From NCBI RefSeq assembly GCF_004345425.1, contig NZ_SLVP01000007.1:186001-250000 (forward strand): 64,000 nt of DNA. Direction: 5' to 3'. Under the pieces are notes generated by a model. The model ran no database searches. It saw only the letters and a program-made list of their open reading frames with translations, and was not told the DNA's origin. Positions 19,901-26,750 of this stretch are shown piece after piece (position 1 is the first letter of the stretch; each line of letters opens with the position of its first letter). The position numbers and the translations under genes were made by a program. The DNA comes from Paenibacillus sp. BK033. GTDB taxonomy: Bacteria > Bacillota > Bacilli > Paenibacillales > Paenibacillaceae.

Positions 19901-20341
19901 CGCCGGTATGGCATCTTCTTTGCCCGGATATTCAAGATAGACTCTAAGCGCCGCCTGATTCCCTCTTGCCGCAATGGCATTCAGAGCCGGCTCAATGCCC
20001 GTATCGAACGTAAAGGAATCCGGGCCGTTCATCACCGCCTTCAGCGGTACGTAATACCATTCCAAGCTGTGGGGAAAGGAGGTCTCCGTTTCCCACGGAT
20101 AGAACGGCGCAAACCCTTTTAGCGGATTGTCCAGCGGGCTTGGGGCGTAGGTCAAGTCATGCCTCGTCAGTGCGCTATCCACCGCAGGGCTTGGATACGG
20201 ATTCGTTGGTACGCGCGTCGGTCCCGGATCGGCGCTTGCTCTGCTGGCGGCGTTGCCAAAAAGCGTGCTCAATAACAAGCTGACAATGAGCATCGCTTTA
20301 AGGGATGTCTTTCCGATATCGTGCATGGATAACCGTTTCAT
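13958..20341 (-). CDS. Giant SLH-anchored surface protein with two DUF4874/DUF4832 units
   Basis: 2127 residues. Order: signal peptide (1-37, cut near ASRASA); DUF4874/DUF4832 unit 1 (~60-515); a linker and a beta-sandwich module (~535-682); two related ligand-binding-like modules (~703-900 and ~903-1102); DUF4874/DUF4832 unit 2 (~1130-1595); a Big_2-like domain (~1603-1686); an uncharacterised region (~1705-1935); three SLH repeats (~1943-2120, with TRAEF, TREQM, TRAEA). The SLH part should bind it to the cell wall polymer. Both units have WGEWH (Glu208, Glu1298) and GGE[VM]RPE (Glu315, Glu1398), possible catalytic pairs. Site GAGGAGG precedes ATG 20341. It follows the ABC permease genes. 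Function is inferred: a cell-surface glycan-active enzyme. Confidence 0.85.
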   Translation of the reverse strand: MKRLSMHDIGKTSLKAMLIVSLLLSTLFGNAASRASADPGPTRVPTNPYPSPAVDSALTRHDLTYAPSPLDNPLKGFAPFYPWETETSFPHSLEWYYVPLKAVMNGPDSFTFDTGIEPALNAIAARGNQAALRVYLEYPGKEDAIPAFIHDSGVAMRHNDTFDQDEPDYDDPLMVTYLTNFIKAFGAKYDGDPRIGFIHMGLVGLWGEWHTYPYDEDTADGLPNYMPNAATIEELFTAYDAAFDYTKLEVRYPGLPGASEHHIGYHDDSFGYKEGDPLQSVTQPESMGGAYYSFLTKMLEAGAENKWITESVGGEVRPEIQSQLFSGGTNVDHAMDDIELTHATWMINQGGISSYNANDAAVAAGVRKMGYDLNVKSAYYNDAAQGDPLKVGVTIQNNGVAPFAYPWKVELGVKNASGKLVKEWDTAWDLTKVMPSEIRTYPEWNVAGDPKYVPFGEPYYFDTTIAAPGLNDGYYYLVMRVVNPLEAISSKAKKVGFANTDQDKEGWLNLGPVRIGDCASPCSEPPTSPPAPPKRLLVDDYDGTPAWSGNTQNDLNQWTGSSGFANGNGAGIVEDGALVLQYQNMSRMETNIGRNLADTRKLVIRAKGAAGGEENQVNISIGGVTKTLGQLSGDTVTTSYKDFVIDLPDQGVDLSQTIWSIAVSQAAWGTTGTIYLDEIYFTDKVDSDTDPGTDPGSGTDKPGLIEDFESYATDSALGQAWTEAWSDKPGSVIRSLGQSSGSKGLRLSTAIADSEWTNILYSIPSDKRDWSKYDGVSFWVDNTTSDNKDFSLNVALQTPAAKGEFGLKEGGHALTIAADGSMQPAAFNGGSLRIPAGFNGIVKLAWDQFVQSAWQCGGVQPECSAVLDPSEVTGLQFGYPPSGYPHNVITIDDITLYRADKILDDFESYADDAALQNTWRIDWESGEPSTIRAIDRANVSNGNQAMKFSVSPPPGKSASDWVNIKRVAFSGTDSDWSAFDGLTFWVHNQSPTNKNMDLNLSLVTDAPKGEFSLKEGGTVQFYQSADGWEAVTLGGGALSIAAGYKGMVRIPWSSFAQSAWQGCDACDAEFDASKVLQIQFGFGPKNQADNVLSIDRIALYALAGRTGGSGGGPTTDPVDHPAPPAWATKAGTEELTYQNAPVDNPLKGLLPFYDASEESYFTEGDDWRDRGTQLPYSMEFFYLPLNKLMNNLNDFNWTELDKRLEAVASRGNQAVFRVYLDYPNKPSGIPQFLLDEGLETYAYSEYNNGKDAASLAPNYNDEHLMGALDNFIEALGARYDGDPRIGFLTIGLIGFWGEWHTYPYDGNIKSPNLMPTDANLKRVLTDMDNAFNETQLVLRYPMDNSTLKTKNFDVGYHDDSFAFQTLPPSLGGQGWHFWGRVNDAGVTDFWKSNSMGGEMRPEIQLKMWNNDPPVYNEPSAPIEGAQGEDYYTSLNLTHASWLITQGVFQTPLESEPLARAAEGSRRLGYDYYVPATYLDASDGNLKVGVELENRGVAPFYYDWKVELAAKSDNGIVKIWEPGWDLKDLLPNTNGFDNNKLFESTSNPALSNGSYQILMRYVNPLEAINADAKKFRFANAEQNSDGWLELGSVDVSNSTVEAPVRVTGLTANTPSRLQLTPASSAQISVTVVPAEAGNKRVVWSSANNKVAYVSADGLVKAVGIGSTVITAKSTDGNLEKRFQVTVASGDSSSNPSSGGSSTQPGPEVTDKGIKLGQDAVTVIRSTNESGVSETTATVNAKKLHDAFQALREHAAAVKSNSVIIELNNNGGSVKVNIPSSALVNAGNDLSDAVILIQTDFGSYKLPVKALGLAAVAQKLGASAENMTLSVVIDKVAGSTADALAEQARKEGLTLLAPAWDYKIYAQANGQSIEITSFGSTYVERTVIVPGTIDPAHTTALLFNPETSTFRFVPSVLQDNEGNKEVVIKRNGNSIYAVVSDSGSRTFADLQGHWARSEIELLASKRIINGTAPDRFSPDKAITRAEFTALLVRSLGLSSADTAASFSDVAKGDWFADAIATAVDAGIINGYTDGSFKPNERITREQMAVMIASALDYVNKPVQVNDNALGSYKDQASVSSWAKASIAELLTAQIIRGKSMATINPAANATRAEAVVMIKRFLQFVRFMN

Positions 20342-20363
20342 CGAAATCCTCCTCTATCTTATT

Positions 20364-20377
20364 TGAAAGCGCTGTCA
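20364..20377. promoter_or_regulatory. Possible cre (CcpA) site
   Basis: TGAAAGCGCTGTCA matches the catabolite-responsive element consensus at all but one position. It lies 23 bases before the start of the SLH protein gene, between it and the permease genes, where CcpA would act as a roadblock. Matching is by eye only. Confidence 0.5.
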
Positions 20378-20431
20378 ATAATGAGCTTTAAAATCCTTCC
20401 TACTATGTCCATCACCAGGCTGAAACAGGTT

Positions 20432-20459
20432 ATATCCGGACTCCTGGAAGTCCGGATAT
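20432..20459 (-). promoter_or_regulatory. Intra-operon hairpin between permease and SLH gene
   Basis: Perfect 11-bp stem ATATCCGGACT / AGTCCGGATAT with a 6-base loop and no T-run. It starts right after the second permease gene on the minus strand. Without a U-tract it more likely blocks 3' exonucleases or partly ends transcription than fully terminates. Confidence 0.6.
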
Positions 20460-20462
20460 CCC

Positions 20463-21293
20463 TTATCCTTTTGTGGCACTGAAGGCGATCCCTTCAATAA
20501 ACTGTTTCTGGAAGATAAAGAAGAGGATAATCATGGGAACAACCGCCATAAAGGCGCCTGCCATTAACACCGGGTAATCCGTCCCGAACATGGACACTAA
20601 CGTCGCTATGCCCGAAGATAGGGTCATCTTCTCAGGAGAGCTGTTGATAATAAGCGGCCACTGCAGTTCATTCCAAGCCCACTGCAGTTGAATAATAACG
20701 ATGGCTACCAAAGCCGACCTGACTAAAGGAAGCATGATATGCCAATAAATTTGGAACGGATTGCAGCCATCCAGAACGGATGCCTCCTCCAGTTCCTTGG
20801 ATATGCTCATGAAAAATTGCCTGAGAAGAAAAGTAGCAAACGGACTGATCAAGGATGCAATCCATAGAGCGGTAACGGTGTTGACGAGCCCGAGTTCGCT
20901 CATCATCATATACTGCGGCGTATAGAACACCGGATTCGGCACCATCATGACCGAGAGAATCAAGATAAACAGAATCGAGCTTCCCGGGAACCGGATCCGG
21001 GCAAAGGCATAAGCCGCCATCGAGCTGAAGATAACGGGAAACACGGTTTTCATTACGGCCGATATAACCGTGTTCAGATAATAATGCGGAAACTCCGACT
21101 GCTTGATTGCCTCGATATATCCTCTTAAGCTGGGGGCATCCGGAAAATACCGGATCGGAATCTGCGTGGCTTCCGTCGTTGTCTTCAGCGAAGTGAGCAC
21201 CATCCATACAAACGGAACAAGCATAGCGATGGCGCTGATAATAAGAATGATGTGAACAACGAGGTGAGCTTTCCTCGCCGATGAGCTGATCAT
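20463..21293 (-). CDS. Carbohydrate ABC transporter permease (MalG family)
   Basis: 276 residues with six membrane helices. The EAA loop is visible as EEASVLDGCNPFQIYWHIMLPL, the site that docks the ATPase. The C-terminal KQFIEGIAFSATKG matches the typical end of this family. It is 19 bases after the partner permease. No ATPase gene is present in the window, so a shared MsmX-type ATPase encoded elsewhere is expected, as usual for Bacillales sugar importers. Confidence 0.93.
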   Translation of the reverse strand: MISSSARKAHLVVHIILIISAIAMLVPFVWMVLTSLKTTTEATQIPIRYFPDAPSLRGYIEAIKQSEFPHYYLNTVISAVMKTVFPVIFSSMAAYAFARIRFPGSSILFILILSVMMVPNPVFYTPQYMMMSELGLVNTVTALWIASLISPFATFLLRQFFMSISKELEEASVLDGCNPFQIYWHIMLPLVRSALVAIVIIQLQWAWNELQWPLIINSSPEKMTLSSGIATLVSMFGTDYPVLMAGAFMAVVPMIILFFIFQKQFIEGIAFSATKG

Positions 21294-21312
21294 AGTTGCG
21301 TCTCCCCCTTTC

Positions 21313-22191
21313 TCAGTCGTAGACGACCCATTTTTTCTGGAATGCGAATTGAATGCCTGTCAGCGCAAGGTTAATCACCAGCAAGATATTGATAATTGCG
21401 GCGCCGTAATTGCGGTCATTATAAATGAAGCTGTTCTGGTAATAGGCATACACAAGAGAACGAACCGACGGAAGCGCGACATTCGTTTTTCCGATAATCA
21501 GATAGATCGAGTCGAAGATCTGCGTAGCTCCAATGAGTAGAATGATACTGGTGAAAAATAAAGTTGGCGTCAGCATCGGGATGGTAATATACCGAAATTT
21601 GTTGAATCGCTTGGCGCCGTCAATATCCGCCGCTTCGTACAACGATTTCGGTATCCCCTGCAAACCTGCGAGAACAAGCAGCATGTTCATGCCGATTGCC
21701 CCCCATACGCCTACGATAACCAGCACCAGCATGGCATAATGGCCATTGGACAGCCATGCGATACGCGTCCCCAATAAATGGTTGATGAGGCCGAAGTCTT
21801 TAGCGAACAGGACGACCCACACCATCGCTGCCGCGGCAGGCATGGTCACTTGAGGCAAGAAAAAGATGACGCGATAAAGGGAGACCCCTTTGATCTTCGT
21901 ATTCAGCAGTACGGCAAACAAGGTTGAGAGCACAAGCGTAAGGGGTACAAACATAGCTACGTAAACTAAGGTGTTGCGCAGATTTTGCCAAAACTCTTTA
22001 TCACGGAATAACTTCGCATAGTTATCGAATCCCACCCAATGATTAACGGTCCCGAAATTTTCCGAATGCTGGAAGCCTAACAGGATTGATTGGATAACCG
22101 GCCAACCCCAGAAAACCAATGTGCCTATGAGAGTCGGCGCGATCATGAAATAAGCCCACACATACCTGCTTCTGGAATTCAATTTCACCAC
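21313..22191 (-). CDS. Carbohydrate ABC transporter permease (MalF family)
   Basis: 292 residues with six membrane helices and the EAA loop YEAADIDGAKRFNKFRYITIP. With the MalG-type permease and the lipoprotein at 22267-23601 it forms the transmembrane part of a CUT1-type sugar or oligosaccharide importer. It is separated from the binding protein gene by a 75-base gap holding a strong hairpin. Confidence 0.93.
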   Translation of the reverse strand: MVKLNSRSRYVWAYFMIAPTLIGTLVFWGWPVIQSILLGFQHSENFGTVNHWVGFDNYAKLFRDKEFWQNLRNTLVYVAMFVPLTLVLSTLFAVLLNTKIKGVSLYRVIFFLPQVTMPAAAAMVWVVLFAKDFGLINHLLGTRIAWLSNGHYAMLVLVIVGVWGAIGMNMLLVLAGLQGIPKSLYEAADIDGAKRFNKFRYITIPMLTPTLFFTSIILLIGATQIFDSIYLIIGKTNVALPSVRSLVYAYYQNSFIYNDRNYGAAIINILLVINLALTGIQFAFQKKWVVYD

Positions 22192-22206
22192 TCCCTATTC
22201 ATCGGA

Positions 22207-22230
22207 GACGTTCCTGCCAGCAGGAACGTC
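22207..22230 (-). promoter_or_regulatory. Intra-operon hairpin between binding protein and permease genes
   Basis: Perfect 10-bp stem GACGTTCCTG / CAGGAACGTC with a 4-base loop and no T-run. Hairpins at this place in sugar ABC operons raise the level of the binding protein mRNA over the permease mRNA, so this is probably a stoichiometry control element. Confidence 0.65.
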
Positions 22231-22266
22231 CCCCGAATTCCGTTCAATTTGCCGATAGTTCCTTCA

Positions 22267-23601
22267 TTACTTCGTGTCCGCGATTGCTTGATTCATCATC
22301 TCCGCAACCTTCTTGGCGCCTTCTTCCACGGAGATGGCTCCGCCCCATGCCTGCGACATAATCTCAGGCTCTTTCGCGAACCATACCGGATACGACATCG
22401 AACCGCTTGGATACGGAGTTGCATCGGCTACTTGCTCCGTGAATACTTTCAGATTCAGATACGGCCTTGAAGTCAGCCATGCATCCTGCGTGCCGTTGTA
22501 CGCCGGAATAGCCGCGCCCATCTCCGCCGTAATTTCCGCTGCTTTTTGCGATCCCAGGAACTTGAGGAACAGCCAAGCCTCTTCTTTATTTTTGCCGCTT
22601 GCGGACATCACGTTGCCGAGGCCGTTAATGATGTTCGCTCTTTTCGCCTTGCCCATAGGCAATTTCGCCCAATCCCATTTCCCTTTAATAATGTCGCTGC
22701 TGTCAATATCGCTGATTCGCCAGGATCCGTCGAAGATCATCGCTAATTTGCCGGATTTGAACATCTCGGTTGCTTCCATATCCGTCATTTGCTGATGCGT
22801 TGGAGAAGCGCCGTCAACCGTCATTTGATAGCGGGCTTGCAAGGCTTCGATGGAAGCCGGATCATCGTACCCCGATTTGCTCATATCATCGGAAATGATT
22901 TTGCCGCCGTTAGCCAGCATATCGTTCCAATAGCCGGTTTGCGTATCCATTTTAGCTCCGAATCCATAAATGCCCTTGTCAGGCTGACTTAGCTGCTTGG
23001 CAACCTCGGCAAGCTTGGCGTAAGTCCAAGTATCGTCCGGATAAGGGATGCCCGCTTGGTCGAACAGCTCTTTGTTGTAAGCCAGGCCGATCGTATCGAA
23101 ATCTTTAGGAATGCCATAGTTCTCGCCGTTCAGCGTATAAATAGAAGCAAGATTAGCCGCGTAGTTATTGAGATCGATCTCTCCGGCTTCTACTTTGCTG
23201 GTGATTGGCTCGAGGAATTTACCGGATGCGTAAGTTGCGAATTGACCGCCGTGCATCCAGAACACGTCCGGCAATGTTCCGGCAGGAGCGGCAGCGGACA
23301 TTTTTGTCCAATAATCGCCCCATGGAATAACTTCTACCTTAACCTTGATGTTTGGGTTTTGCGCCGTAAACTCTTTCGCAATCGCTTCCATTGCCGGCTG
23401 CTGAATTTTATCCCAGATGGCATAGGTAAGCGTTACGTTCTTTTTAGGAGCGTCTGTTTCTTCTCCGGCATTGCCATTCTTGCTGTCGTCCGGCTTGTTA
23501 GCTGGCGCGTTGTTCGAGCTGTTGCTGCATGCAGCGGTAATTAAGGAAAGAACCATCAAGACTAGCACCAACATGAATGAAAATTTGTTTCTTTTCACCA
23601 T
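22267..23601 (-). CDS. Sugar ABC transporter substrate-binding lipoprotein
   Basis: 444 residues. The lipobox is LITAAC, with Cys at about residue 25, followed by a Ser/Asn/Lys/Asp-rich linker. The family 1 binding-protein fold shows VEVIPWGDYWTKMSAAAPAGTLPDVFWM, GIPKDFDTIGLAYNKELFDQAGIPYPDDTWTY and an aromatic-rich pocket region. It would capture a sugar or oligosaccharide outside the cell and pass it to the two permeases downstream. Start ATG 23601 has AGGGGGATATC upstream. It is divergent from the GH31 gene. Confidence 0.93.
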   Translation of the reverse strand: MVKRNKFSFMLVLVLMVLSLITAACSNSSNNAPANKPDDSKNGNAGEETDAPKKNVTLTYAIWDKIQQPAMEAIAKEFTAQNPNIKVKVEVIPWGDYWTKMSAAAPAGTLPDVFWMHGGQFATYASGKFLEPITSKVEAGEIDLNNYAANLASIYTLNGENYGIPKDFDTIGLAYNKELFDQAGIPYPDDTWTYAKLAEVAKQLSQPDKGIYGFGAKMDTQTGYWNDMLANGGKIISDDMSKSGYDDPASIEALQARYQMTVDGASPTHQQMTDMEATEMFKSGKLAMIFDGSWRISDIDSSDIIKGKWDWAKLPMGKAKRANIINGLGNVMSASGKNKEEAWLFLKFLGSQKAAEITAEMGAAIPAYNGTQDAWLTSRPYLNLKVFTEQVADATPYPSGSMSYPVWFAKEPEIMSQAWGGAISVEEGAKKVAEMMNQAIADTK

Positions 23602-23623
23602 TTGATATCCCCCTAATGAATGA

Positions 23624-23646
23624 TTTAGGCAAAAATTTTGCTTAAA
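23624..23646. promoter_or_regulatory. Inverted repeat in the leader of the ABC operon
   Basis: TTTAGGCAAAA and TTTTGCTTAAA are 11-base arms around one base, with one mismatch (a G:T pair in RNA). It lies 22 bases before the binding-protein start, so it could be an operator or a leader hairpin. No clear -35/-10 pair was found for this operon. Confidence 0.4.
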
Positions 23647-23762
23647 CTTTTATCAATTGCATCACTCTTGCCTCTTACACGTTTAGTTTAAACGATCTCT
23701 ATAAACGCTTTAAATGCCTCATTTTTAAGATTACATGCCTTATTGTTAAGATGAAAAAAGGT

Positions 23763-23811
23763 TTGCATTCATATATAGATTCCTCCATAATATCAGTAAA
23801 TAATTGCGCAA
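23763..23811 (+). promoter_or_regulatory. GH31 promoter with candidate LacI operator
   Basis: -35 TTGCAT (23763-23768), 17-base spacer and -10 CATAAT (23786-23791). The 8-bp palindrome TTGCGCAA (23804-23811) lies 12 bases after the -10 box, around the expected transcription start, a repressing position. The same core occurs in the promoter region of the second DUF4832 gene. Confidence 0.5.
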
Positions 23812-23843
23812 ATTATTTCATCAACAGATTAGGAGTGTCTACT

Positions 23844-25379
23844 ATGACAATCACCGCATTGCAACGAGAGCCCGGCGAATTCTGGTGGGGAGGCGTTATC
23901 AATGAAGGTCATCTTATGCCATTTGGCGAGCGGCCGCATTCGCGCGACTTGCGATTGACCGACGATAATCAAGCCTCCCCCTTATTGCTGTCTAATCACG
24001 GCAGATACATTTGGTGCGAGGAGCCGTTTGCCTTCTCCTTTAATGAGAGTACCGTGACGATCGATCACCGGCAGAAGATCACGGTTGAAGAAGGTCACCT
24101 CAACCTTCAAGGCGCTTACCGGCATGCCTGCGTTAACCATTTCCCGCCTTCCGGCGTTACGCCGGACGAAATCGCCTTTACGGCGCCGCAATACTGCACT
24201 TGGGTGGAGATGTTCTATGAGCCGACGCAAGAGAAGCTTATTCATTACGCGAAATCCATTATTGAGAACGGCTTTCCTCCAGGCGTACTGATCATCGACG
24301 ATAATTGGATGCAGGATTACGGGACCTGGGATTTCGATAAGCATCGTTTCCCCGATCCCGCCAGAATGATCCAGGCTCTTCATGAATTAGGGTTTAAAGT
24401 CATGCTGTGGGTATGCCCGTATGTGAGCCCTGACAGCATCACCTTCCGGCAATTACGAGGTCAGGATCTCCTGATGAAGCATGCCGACGGGACGCCTGTT
24501 TTAAGAAGATGGTGGAATGGGTACAGCGGGGTTGTTGATTATACCCGCGCGGAAGGCTCAGCATGGTTCAAGCGGCAGCTGGACAGGCTGATCGAGGATT
24601 ACGGGGTTGACGGCTTCAAGCTTGACGCCGGAGAACCAATTCTGCCCGGCCTGCTGAATGACGTTTCCCGGGACGTCGAATGGTCGCGCCCTATTCTCCC
24701 CATGGAAGATTGCGAAGCTTACGCGCGCCTGGGGATCGGATACGGGCTTAGCGAATTGCGGATGTGTTGGAAGCTTGGAGGCCAAGCGCTTATTCAGAGG
24801 CAGCGCGACAAGACGCATACGTGGGATGCGACGGGTCTTGGAGGGCTCATCCCCAATGCCATCGCTCAAGGCCTCATGGGCTATGCCTATAATTGTCCCG
24901 ATATGATAGGCGGAGGAATGGATGGCGACATCAACTCCCCTGATTTCCGATTCGATTCCGAGCTGTTTATCCGTTTTGTGCAATGCTCGGCTCTATTCCC
25001 CGCCATGCAGTTCTCCATGGCTCCTTGGCGGGTTCTCAGCGGCGAGGAATTATCCTGGTGCATGGATGCGGTACGGCTCCGGACAAAGCTGGGTCCCCTG
25101 CTCTTCGAGCTTGCGAAACAGGCTGCCGCGGATGGACTGCCTATTCTGCGAAGCTTGGAATTTGTTTTTCCTAATCAAGGTTATCATTCAATCCAGGATC
25201 AATTCATGGTTGGCGACTCCATTCTGGCAGCACCGGTCTTAGTGAAGGGACAACGAAACCGCATCATCCAATTTCCGGAAGGCCGATGGCTCGGCGATGA
25301 CGAAAGTATTGTAGAAGGCCCTATCCAGTTAGAGGTTCATGCGCCGCTATCCCGGCTGCCATGGTATCGAAAAATTTAA
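23844..25379 (+). CDS. Glycoside hydrolase family 31 enzyme
   Basis: 511 residues from ATG 23844 with TTAGGAGTG upstream; an ATG 31 codons earlier lies in the promoter. GH31 signatures are GVLIIDDNWMQDYGTWDFD (~147-165), MLWVCPYVSP (~187-196), GFKLDAGEP (~257-265) with predicted nucleophile Asp261, and YNCPDMIGGG. The FKLDAGE form rather than KTDFGE points to the subgroup with the mammalian MYORG protein, an alpha-galactosidase, so alpha-galactosidase is one possibility. No signal peptide: it should act in the cytoplasm on imported oligosaccharide. It is followed 29 bases later by a dehydrogenase gene. Confidence 0.88.
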   Translation: MTITALQREPGEFWWGGVINEGHLMPFGERPHSRDLRLTDDNQASPLLLSNHGRYIWCEEPFAFSFNESTVTIDHRQKITVEEGHLNLQGAYRHACVNHFPPSGVTPDEIAFTAPQYCTWVEMFYEPTQEKLIHYAKSIIENGFPPGVLIIDDNWMQDYGTWDFDKHRFPDPARMIQALHELGFKVMLWVCPYVSPDSITFRQLRGQDLLMKHADGTPVLRRWWNGYSGVVDYTRAEGSAWFKRQLDRLIEDYGVDGFKLDAGEPILPGLLNDVSRDVEWSRPILPMEDCEAYARLGIGYGLSELRMCWKLGGQALIQRQRDKTHTWDATGLGGLIPNAIAQGLMGYAYNCPDMIGGGMDGDINSPDFRFDSELFIRFVQCSALFPAMQFSMAPWRVLSGEELSWCMDAVRLRTKLGPLLFELAKQAAADGLPILRSLEFVFPNQGYHSIQDQFMVGDSILAAPVLVKGQRNRIIQFPEGRWLGDDESIVEGPIQLEVHAPLSRLPWYRKI

Positions 25380-25408
25380 ATCGTTGCTTCGAGGAGGGTG
25401 ATCTTTAG

Positions 25409-26704
25409 ATGAAAAAAATCAAACTAGCCGTTATAGGAGCAGGAGCACGCGGTTTCCGGTCCTATATGCCCTATGTTCAAAAATTTCCGAGCGAGGTTGA
25501 GGTCGTCGCGGTTGCGGAACCGAACCAAGAGAGGAGAACGAGATTTGCTGAAGCGTTAAACTTAACCTCGGACCAGCTCTATTCCACTTGGGAAGAGCTG
25601 CTGGGCCAGCCCAAGCTTTGCGATGCCCTTCTTATCTGCACGCAGGACCAGATGCATTACGAGCCTACGGTTGCCGCTCTTCGCAAGGGGTATCACGTGC
25701 TTCTGGAGAAGCCGATGTCGAACAGTCCCAGCGAGTGCGTAGCCATGGAAGCCGTCGCCCGCGAAGAGGGACGCCTGCTCTCTATCTGCCATGTTTCGAG
25801 ATACACCCCTTTCTGGCAAAAGATGAAGCAGCTTATTCAAGACGGATTTATTGGGAACGTCATGTCCATTCAGCATAACGAAAACGTCGGTTACCTCCAT
25901 TACGCTCATAGCTTTGTGCGGGGCAACTGGCGCAACGATACGCTATCAAGTCCGATGATCTTGGCCAAATCCTGCCACGACATGGATCTGATCCGTTGGC
26001 TTGTGGATGCGGATTGCGAGCGGATCAGCTCGTTTGGCTCGTTAGGCCACTTCCGGATCGAGAATGCGCCCGAAGGGTCGACCGACCGCTGCACGGATGG
26101 CTGCGCAGTAGAATCGACCTGCCCTTATTCCGCACTGCGATTCTACATGCAGGATACGAAATCGAATCATTTTGCGGCGCTTATCGCGGATCCTCCTACG
26201 GAAACGAATCGAATGAAGGCGATCTTGGAAGGCCCTTACGGCAAATGCGTTTACAGAACGGATAACAACGTAGTGGATCATCAGACGGTAAACATGGAGT
26301 TCGAGAACGGCGTTACCGTAATGTTCAGCATGAGCGGGTTTACGCGGGATATTAACCGCATCGTCCAAATTATGGGGACCAAAGGGGAAATTCGCGGCGA
26401 TCTATTAAACGGCCGTATCGAGCTGTTCGATTTCTCTACCGGCACGTTGTCGGTCATTCAGATCCCCGTCAGCGACAGCGGCCATCAAGGAGGCGACGAC
26501 GGAATCATGCGGCAATTCGTGTCCGATCTCCGGCATGAAAGATACATCGATACCTTGACCTCCGCGCAAGCCTCTCTGGAGAGTCACCTGATGGCCTTTG
26601 CTGCCGAGAATTCAAGGCTGAATGGCGGCGCCCTTGTCGACATGAAGCTCTTCCGTCAATCTTTTGCATCAACCGCGACAACGCCACGCGATACAGCGGT
26701 ATAA
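25409..26704 (+). CDS. Gfo/Idh/MocA family oxidoreductase
   Basis: 431 residues. The NAD(P)-binding motif is AVIGAGARG at residues 7-15; the EKPMS lysine motif lies near 100, where the family has its catalytic Lys. The second domain is the usual alpha/beta sheet. A Cys-rich insert (CTDGCAVESTC) around residue 230 is seen in some dehydrogenases of this family and could bind a metal. It probably oxidises a sugar or sugar acid released by the GH31 enzyme, with which it forms a two-gene unit. Site GGAGGGTGATC precedes ATG 25409. Confidence 0.88.
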   Translation: MKKIKLAVIGAGARGFRSYMPYVQKFPSEVEVVAVAEPNQERRTRFAEALNLTSDQLYSTWEELLGQPKLCDALLICTQDQMHYEPTVAALRKGYHVLLEKPMSNSPSECVAMEAVAREEGRLLSICHVSRYTPFWQKMKQLIQDGFIGNVMSIQHNENVGYLHYAHSFVRGNWRNDTLSSPMILAKSCHDMDLIRWLVDADCERISSFGSLGHFRIENAPEGSTDRCTDGCAVESTCPYSALRFYMQDTKSNHFAALIADPPTETNRMKAILEGPYGKCVYRTDNNVVDHQTVNMEFENGVTVMFSMSGFTRDINRIVQIMGTKGEIRGDLLNGRIELFDFSTGTLSVIQIPVSDSGHQGGDDGIMRQFVSDLRHERYIDTLTSAQASLESHLMAFAAENSRLNGGALVDMKLFRQSFASTATTPRDTAV

Positions 26705-26713
26705 AAAAACGAA

Positions 26714-26750
26714 AAGGCTGGCCCGCGCAACCGCGGGCCAGCCTTATTTT
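26714..26750. terminator. Bidirectional terminator
   Basis: Perfect 14-bp stem AAGGCTGGCCCGCG / CGCGGGCCAGCCTT with loop CAAC, flanked by A-rich sequence on the left and ATTTTTATT on the right. It can end both the GH31-dehydrogenase unit and the convergent DUF4832 gene. Confidence 0.9.
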
